A DNA stretch of 64,000 nt, taken from contig SCMT01000010.1 of the NCBI GenBank assembly GCA_005502915.1, positions 1-64,000 on the forward strand. The letters run 5' to 3'. The notes under the pieces are model-generated. The model worked only from the letters and a program-made list of their open reading frames with translations, was not told the origin of the DNA and ran no database searches. This document shows positions 60,416-64,000 of this stretch, piece after piece. The stretch comes from Lysobacteraceae bacterium 2PB (GTDB lineage: Bacteria; Pseudomonadota; Gammaproteobacteria; Xanthomonadales; Xanthomonadaceae). How positions within the stretch are numbered: position 1 is the stretch's first letter; each line of letters starts with the position of its first letter. A program made the translations under genes and the position numbers.

Positions 60416-61447
60416 TCAGCGGCCCGGCGATGCGGGTCGCGCCGGGTCCTGGCGCGTCTGGTTCGGATCCTGCGTATCGGCGGCAGCAGGGGGGACGGGC
60501 GCGGCGACCGGCACGCGTGCCGGGTCCAGGGCATGCGCTTCCGGCAGATAGGCGCTTTTCGATGCCGGATTGGCGGGGTCGCCCTGCACCGCGACCAGGA
60601 ACACGCGGCCATCCGGCGCGCTGCTGCGGCCGAGATAGGCGATCTCGTCCAGGCCGGAGGCCCGGGCGTGCGCGGCCATCGCGACGGCGGCGCGCTCGCG
60701 CACGACGGCGTCGGGATACGCACCGGCCTTGTCGAGATGACCCAGCGCCTGGCGGAACAGCGCATGGTCGGGATGCGCGGCATCGCGGGCCGAGGGCACG
60801 GCCGGCTGCGCGACCGATCGCGACTCGGGCGCGATCGCCAGCACGGCGTTCAGCCCGTCGCGGTTGCGGGTGATGTCATGCATCAGCTCGTAGTTGCTCG
60901 GGCCGTGGCCGTCGCGATGCACGCGCCCGCCGGTCGCGGCGGCGCGCGCCTGGCCGAACCCGGAGAAATGACAGGCCTTGAGGAACCCGGCGACGCGCAG
61001 GGGGCTGTCGTCGTTCCCCAGCACGCGCTCATCGACCGCACGCTGGTGGAAGCGTTCGCTCTGCGCGCGGAAGGCGCGATCCTGCAGCGCGGGCGCGTCG
61101 CGGAACGTCTGCAGGTCGAGGCCGGCGGACCAGTTCGAGGATTCCTGGAGGAAGGCGCGCATGCCGCCGGCCCGCGCCCAGGCCTTCTCGCCCGGCGCAC
61201 CGTCGGCGGTCATCGCCGCGCGCATGCGTTCGCCGTCGACGCAGCCCGCTTCGGCCAGCCACACCGCGCCGACCTGGTAGCGGCCGACATGGCCGAGCCG
61301 ACCGATCGCGCCGGGATCGCCGCCAACGCCAGCGGTCAGCACGGTCGAAGCCACCAGCCGCCGCGTGGTGGCGTCGTCGAGGGTGGCGATATCGCCCTGG
61401 TCGTAGGCGCGGGCGACATCGGCCGCCTTCTGGCGCGGGTCGGCCAT
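60416..61447 (-). CDS. Second XVIPCD-type T4SS effector (lysozyme-like)
   Basis: 343 residues, no signal peptide. The N-terminal half (1-205) contains GRLGHVGRYQVGAVWLAEAG and FLQESSNWSAGLDLQTFRDA, with RVHRDGHGPSNYELMHDITR further on. The GRYQ-x-L pattern is seen in bacteriolytic hydrolases of T4SS effectors, so peptidoglycan cleavage is likely. The C-terminal part (about 215-305) is an XVIPCD-like domain: HPDHALFRQALGHLDKAG, ASGLDEIAYLGRSSAPDG, VFLVAVQGDPANPASKSAYL, ending with a Pro/Asp/Gln-rich tail as in secreted substrates. It is the first gene of the reverse-strand locus. The only nearby immunity candidate is the following lipoprotein. Confidence 0.8.
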   Translation of the reverse strand: MADPRQKAADVARAYDQGDIATLDDATTRRLVASTVLTAGVGGDPGAIGRLGHVGRYQVGAVWLAEAGCVDGERMRAAMTADGAPGEKAWARAGGMRAFLQESSNWSAGLDLQTFRDAPALQDRAFRAQSERFHQRAVDERVLGNDDSPLRVAGFLKACHFSGFGQARAAATGGRVHRDGHGPSNYELMHDITRNRDGLNAVLAIAPESRSVAQPAVPSARDAAHPDHALFRQALGHLDKAGAYPDAVVRERAAVAMAAHARASGLDEIAYLGRSSAPDGRVFLVAVQGDPANPASKSAYLPEAHALDPARVPVAAPVPPAAADTQDPNQTRQDPARPASPGR

Positions 61448-61821
61448 GGTCAGGCGCCTGGAGTGCGCATGGAATGCTTGATCCGCCCGACATCACGGAC
61501 GGAACGCCTGCCGGAGAACCCGGCAGGGCGAGGGAGCCGCACGGCGCGGGCAAGGCATGCCCGCCCGTGGGCGATGTCGGCAGTGGCCACTGCCGTCAGT
61601 CTCGTATCAGCCACAACGCTGTTCCTGGAATTGGATACGACTGGGGTATTCGGATTGTGATGCCGACGGCAGGCCGACCGGCATGGGGCTGTATACCACG
61701 CGTCCATGGCCGCCGTGAGCGCGACCGGACGGACGGTCATCATGCCGGGCCGGGGTCTCGTCGGCCGAGACCGGCCATCGGCTGGGCTAAAATGGCCGTT
61801 TTCCGCGCTCAGGACAGCCTC
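61448..61821. other. Gene-free region between effector locus and dehydrogenase
   Basis: 374 bp between divergent genes. It holds AT-richer stretches near 61600-61670 (TTGGATACGACTGGGGTATTC) that could be the effector-locus promoter, and the TAAAAT box at 61788-61793 for the forward gene. No reading frame or repeat stands out. Confidence 0.5.
61788..61793 (+). promoter_or_regulatory. Probable -10 element of the dehydrogenase gene
   Basis: TAAAAT within GGCTAAAATGGCCG, 29 bp before the ATG; same context as upstream of ppa (14286). Confidence 0.4.
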
Positions 61822-62592
61822 ATGCAACTTTCTTCGGCTCGCGCCATCGTCACCGGCGGCGTCTCCGGCCTCGGCTTCGCCGTCGCCAAACACCTCGTGG
61901 CCCACGGCGGCAAGGTCGCCCTCTTCGATGTGAACGACGACAAGGGCGCCGCCGCCGTCGCCGAACTGGGCGAGGCCAATGCCCGCTACTTCCGCACCGA
62001 CGTCAGCGACGAAGCCGGCGTGACCGCCAACGTCGCCGCAGCGAAGGACTTCCTCGGCGGCCTCAATGCCGCGATCAACTGCGCCGGCATCCTCGGCGCC
62101 GGCCGCGTGCTGGGCAAGGACGGCCCGATGCCGCTGTCGCAGTTCCAGACCACGGTGATGGTGAACCTGGTCGGCAGCTTCAACGTCGCCAAGGCCGCCG
62201 CCCAGCTGATGCAGGCCAACGAGGCCGGCGTCGACGGCGAGCGCGGCGTGATCGTCAACACCGCCTCGGTCGCAGCCTACGAAGGCCAGATCGGCCAGGC
62301 GGCCTACTCCGCCTCCAAGGGCGGCGTGGTCGGCATGACCCTGCCGATGGCGCGCGAACTGGCCCGCTTCGGCATCCGCGTGATGACCATCGCACCGGGC
62401 ATCTTCTGGACGCCGATGGTCGACGGCATGCCCGAATCCGTGCAGCAGTCGCTGTCGGCCTCGATCCCGTTCCCGTCGCGCCTGGGCAAGCCGGAGGAGT
62501 TCGCCGACCTCGTCGCCTACATCCTCGGCAACACCTATCTCAACGGCGAAACCATCCGCCTCGACGGCGCCACGCGCCTGGCGCCGAAGTGA
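61822..62592 (+). CDS. Short-chain dehydrogenase (HSD17B10-like, 3-hydroxyacyl-CoA type)
   Basis: 256 residues. TGGVSGLGFAVAKHL (TGxxxGxG cofactor motif, NAD(H) preference from FDVNDDKG), NCAGILGAG (NAG-like), catalytic Ser in VNTASVAAYEG and Tyr-x-x-x-Lys in AAYSASKGGVVGM. The C-terminal PFPSRLGKPEEFADLVAYIL and GETIRLDGATRL fit the 3-hydroxyacyl-CoA dehydrogenase branch of fatty-acid and amino-acid catabolism. GTGA overlap with the next small gene. Confidence 0.9.
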   Translation: MQLSSARAIVTGGVSGLGFAVAKHLVAHGGKVALFDVNDDKGAAAVAELGEANARYFRTDVSDEAGVTANVAAAKDFLGGLNAAINCAGILGAGRVLGKDGPMPLSQFQTTVMVNLVGSFNVAKAAAQLMQANEAGVDGERGVIVNTASVAAYEGQIGQAAYSASKGGVVGMTLPMARELARFGIRVMTIAPGIFWTPMVDGMPESVQQSLSASIPFPSRLGKPEEFADLVAYILGNTYLNGETIRLDGATRLAPK

Positions 62593-62918
62593 CCAGACCC
62601 CCGTCCACCGCAGAGTCCTATCTCATCGACCGATGGCGAAGGGGAACCCGCGTCAACCCGGTATGGATCGCGCTGAAAGGCGCGATCTTTCTTGGACTTC
62701 CGCTTACATTCGGTGCCGATCTCATGCGGGCGGCCGCAAGCGACACGCCGCCCGCTTTCGGCTCATCGGCTATCGTTTGCATTCCTGTCGCGGTCATCGT
62801 GGCATTGACCAGCCGATGGATCATCGGTCGCATTCTGCGCAACGCGGACGGGAAGACAGCACGAAACAGCGAAGAAGCTAGCTCCTCCGTCTCCACCAAA
62901 AGCTCGGATTCCCCATGA
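62589..62918 (+). CDS. Small membrane protein after the dehydrogenase
   Basis: 109 residues from a GTG overlapping the dehydrogenase stop (GTGA). Two membrane helices (NPVWIALKGAIFLGLPLTFG, AIVCIPVAVIVALTSRWIIG) and a Ser/Lys-rich tail. The weak start and non-standard composition make translation uncertain, but its overlap with both neighbours (stop inside the next ATG) suggests a real coupled gene. Function unknown. Confidence 0.55.
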   Translation: MTRPPSTAESYLIDRWRRGTRVNPVWIALKGAIFLGLPLTFGADLMRAAASDTPPAFGSSAIVCIPVAVIVALTSRWIIGRILRNADGKTARNSEEASSSVSTKSSDSP

Positions 62919-63223
62919 AGCGCAACGACTTCAGCCAGTCGCAACGTACCCAGCGCTGGATCCTGCAGCGCTGGCCGGCGATCCGCGCGCAGGGCTTCGC
63001 GCGCTTCCTGCTGCTGCGCGGCCTCGCGACCTGGGGCGGGCTGATGTTCGTGGCCATGGCGATCATGGTCACCTACAAGCTCGGCACCGATCACCCGAGG
63101 CTGCCGATGCTCATCGGCATCGCCGCCGCGCTTTGCGCCTTCGGCGGCATGCTCTGGGGCGCGGCGACCTGGTGGATCAACGAACGCCTCTACCGCACCA
63201 TGCACGGTTCGCGCGACGCCTGA
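62915..63223 (+). CDS. Small two-helix membrane protein
   Basis: 102 residues: charged N-terminus (MKRNDFSQSQRTQRWILQRW), two membrane helices (RGLATWGGLMFVAMAIMVTY, MLIGIAAALCAFGGMLWGAA) and a short tail. ATGA overlap with the preceding gene. Not recognised. Confidence 0.65.
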   Translation: MKRNDFSQSQRTQRWILQRWPAIRAQGFARFLLLRGLATWGGLMFVAMAIMVTYKLGTDHPRLPMLIGIAAALCAFGGMLWGAATWWINERLYRTMHGSRDA

Positions 63224-63280
63224 TTCCAACGGCATGACCGCACGACTTACATCCCCACAACGTCCTCCCGGATTGAAGAC

Positions 63281-63847
63281 ATGAAGGCTTACGACATCAA
63301 GAAAGGCAACGTCGTCGAATACAACGGCGGCGCCTACCAGATCCGCGACATCGAGCGCAGCTCGCCGCAGGGTCGCGGCGGCAACGTGAAGTACCGCTTC
63401 ACCATGTACAGCGTGCCCGGCGGCACCAAGCTCGACATCAGTGTCGGCGGCGACGACGACCTGAAGGAAGTCGACCTGGCGCGTCGCCAGGCGACGTTCT
63501 CTTACAAGGACGGCGACGCGTTCGTGTTCATGGACGACGAGGATTTCACGCCGTACACGCTCGACCCGGGCGCGATCGGCGATGCCGCCGGCTACATCAC
63601 CGATGGCCTCACCGGCTGCTACGTGCAGGTGATCGACGATGCCCCGGTCGGCCTGCAGCTGCCGCAGAGCGTGATTCTCGAAGTCGTCGAAACCCCGCCG
63701 GAACTCAAGGGCGGCACCGCGACCAAGCGCCCGAAGCCGGCCAGGCTCAACACCGGCATCGAGATCCAGGTGCCGGAATACATCGGCAACGGCGAGAAGG
63801 TGTGGGTCAACACCGTCACCGGCGAATTCGCGGGCCGCGCGGAATAA
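63281..63847 (+). CDS. yeiP: Elongation factor P-like protein YeiP
   Basis: 188 residues: [20 protein letters not shown] and three KOW/OB-like domains ([79 protein letters not shown]). In true EF-P a modified Lys/Arg sits in the tip loop; here the loop reads SPQGRGG, as in the YeiP branch, whose role in translation is not settled. SD-like GGAAG region before the ATG. Confidence 0.92.
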   Translation: MKAYDIKKGNVVEYNGGAYQIRDIERSSPQGRGGNVKYRFTMYSVPGGTKLDISVGGDDDLKEVDLARRQATFSYKDGDAFVFMDDEDFTPYTLDPGAIGDAAGYITDGLTGCYVQVIDDAPVGLQLPQSVILEVVETPPELKGGTATKRPKPARLNTGIEIQVPEYIGNGEKVWVNTVTGEFAGRAE

Positions 63848-63913
63848 CGCAGGTCTCATCGAGCAACCCGCACCACCGCCTCGTGCGGTGCGTGCGCGGC
63901 GTTCGCCGACACA

Positions 63914-63936
63914 GCCGATGCCGATAGGGCATCGGC
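63914..63936. terminator. Hairpin between yeiP and the next reverse gene
   Basis: GCCGATGCC pairs with GGCATCGGC around GATAG. It is about 67 nt after yeiP and coincides with the stop codon of the reverse gene, so it may end both transcripts. Confidence 0.5.
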
Positions 63937-64000
63937 TAGACGCGTCGGCTCACCCATTTCACGGCCATGCGGCGGATCGACGGATCGGTGGCCGGGTCGT
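63936..64000 (-). CDS. C-terminus of an unidentified reverse-strand gene
   Basis: The final 20 codons read DPATDPSIRRMAVKWVSRRV followed by TAG. The body lies beyond the window. Too little for identification, though the charged, helical end is plausible coding sequence and its stop is overlapped by a terminator hairpin. Confidence 0.4.
   Translation of the reverse strand, partial: DPATDPSIRRMAVKWVSRRV

Overview
The window reads as chromosome from a GC-rich gammaproteobacterium of the Xanthomonadales (Lysobacter/Luteimonas/Stenotrophomonas-like). The basis is the very high GC third codon positions, two proteins ending in an XVIPCD-type domain (the tag of antibacterial type IV secretion effectors in this order), a DUF1631 + PilZ pair, tandem TonB receptors starting with the VVTGSRIKR plug signature, and many short hairpin repeats between genes. 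No rRNA, tRNA, CRISPR array or complete prophage was found.

Left end (1-4716): an accessory, mostly AT-richer patch. It holds the edge of an IS3-family element, two copies of a 63-codon gene cassette with conserved flanks, a SUKH-like (SMI1/KNR4) protein between them, an orphan 308-aa protein, and an overlapping two-gene module (327-aa soluble protein + 199-aa four-helix membrane protein). A third cassette copy lies at 45.1 kb and a decayed fragment at 43.6 kb.

Core part 1 (4717-21741): a pnt transhydrogenase operon without its NAD-binding subunit; an ECF sigma factor, putative anti-sigma, DUF3106 and hydrolase operon joined by overlapping stop/start codons; a K+-insensitive H+-pyrophosphatase next to soluble pyrophosphatase; a DUF1615 lipoprotein; an M4 metalloprotease; a membrane-anchored Mrr-like protein with a probable frameshift; and a Tat-exported flavin amine oxidase.

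Middle (22268-45286): two tandem TonB-dependent receptors sharing leader DNA and a 276-bp identical block; hydrolases, carboxypeptidase, methyltransferase, acyltransferase, pseudouridine synthase, RIO-like kinase, a BLUF photoreceptor with a C-terminal membrane anchor, an SPFH/zinc-ribbon/small membrane protein operon, a TrmY-like methyltransferase and several small proteins.

Right part: a second AT-rich island (about 45.9-47.25 kb) with an HNH-like protein and a probably truncated gene; then core genes pepQ, PilZ, DUF1631, hemW, rdgB, a VOC protein, rph, yicC and gmk. At 56.8-61.4 kb sits a compact effector locus: two XVIPCD proteins flanking a lipoprotein that is the likely immunity protein. 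The larger effector combines an M23-like domain, a lysozyme-like domain and two peptidoglycan-binding domains joined by 15-bp tandem repeats. The window ends with a short-chain dehydrogenase, two small membrane proteins, an EF-P-like protein and the tail of a reverse-strand gene.

Starts were chosen from visible ribosome-binding sites and family lengths. Functions are read from motifs only; no database search was run.
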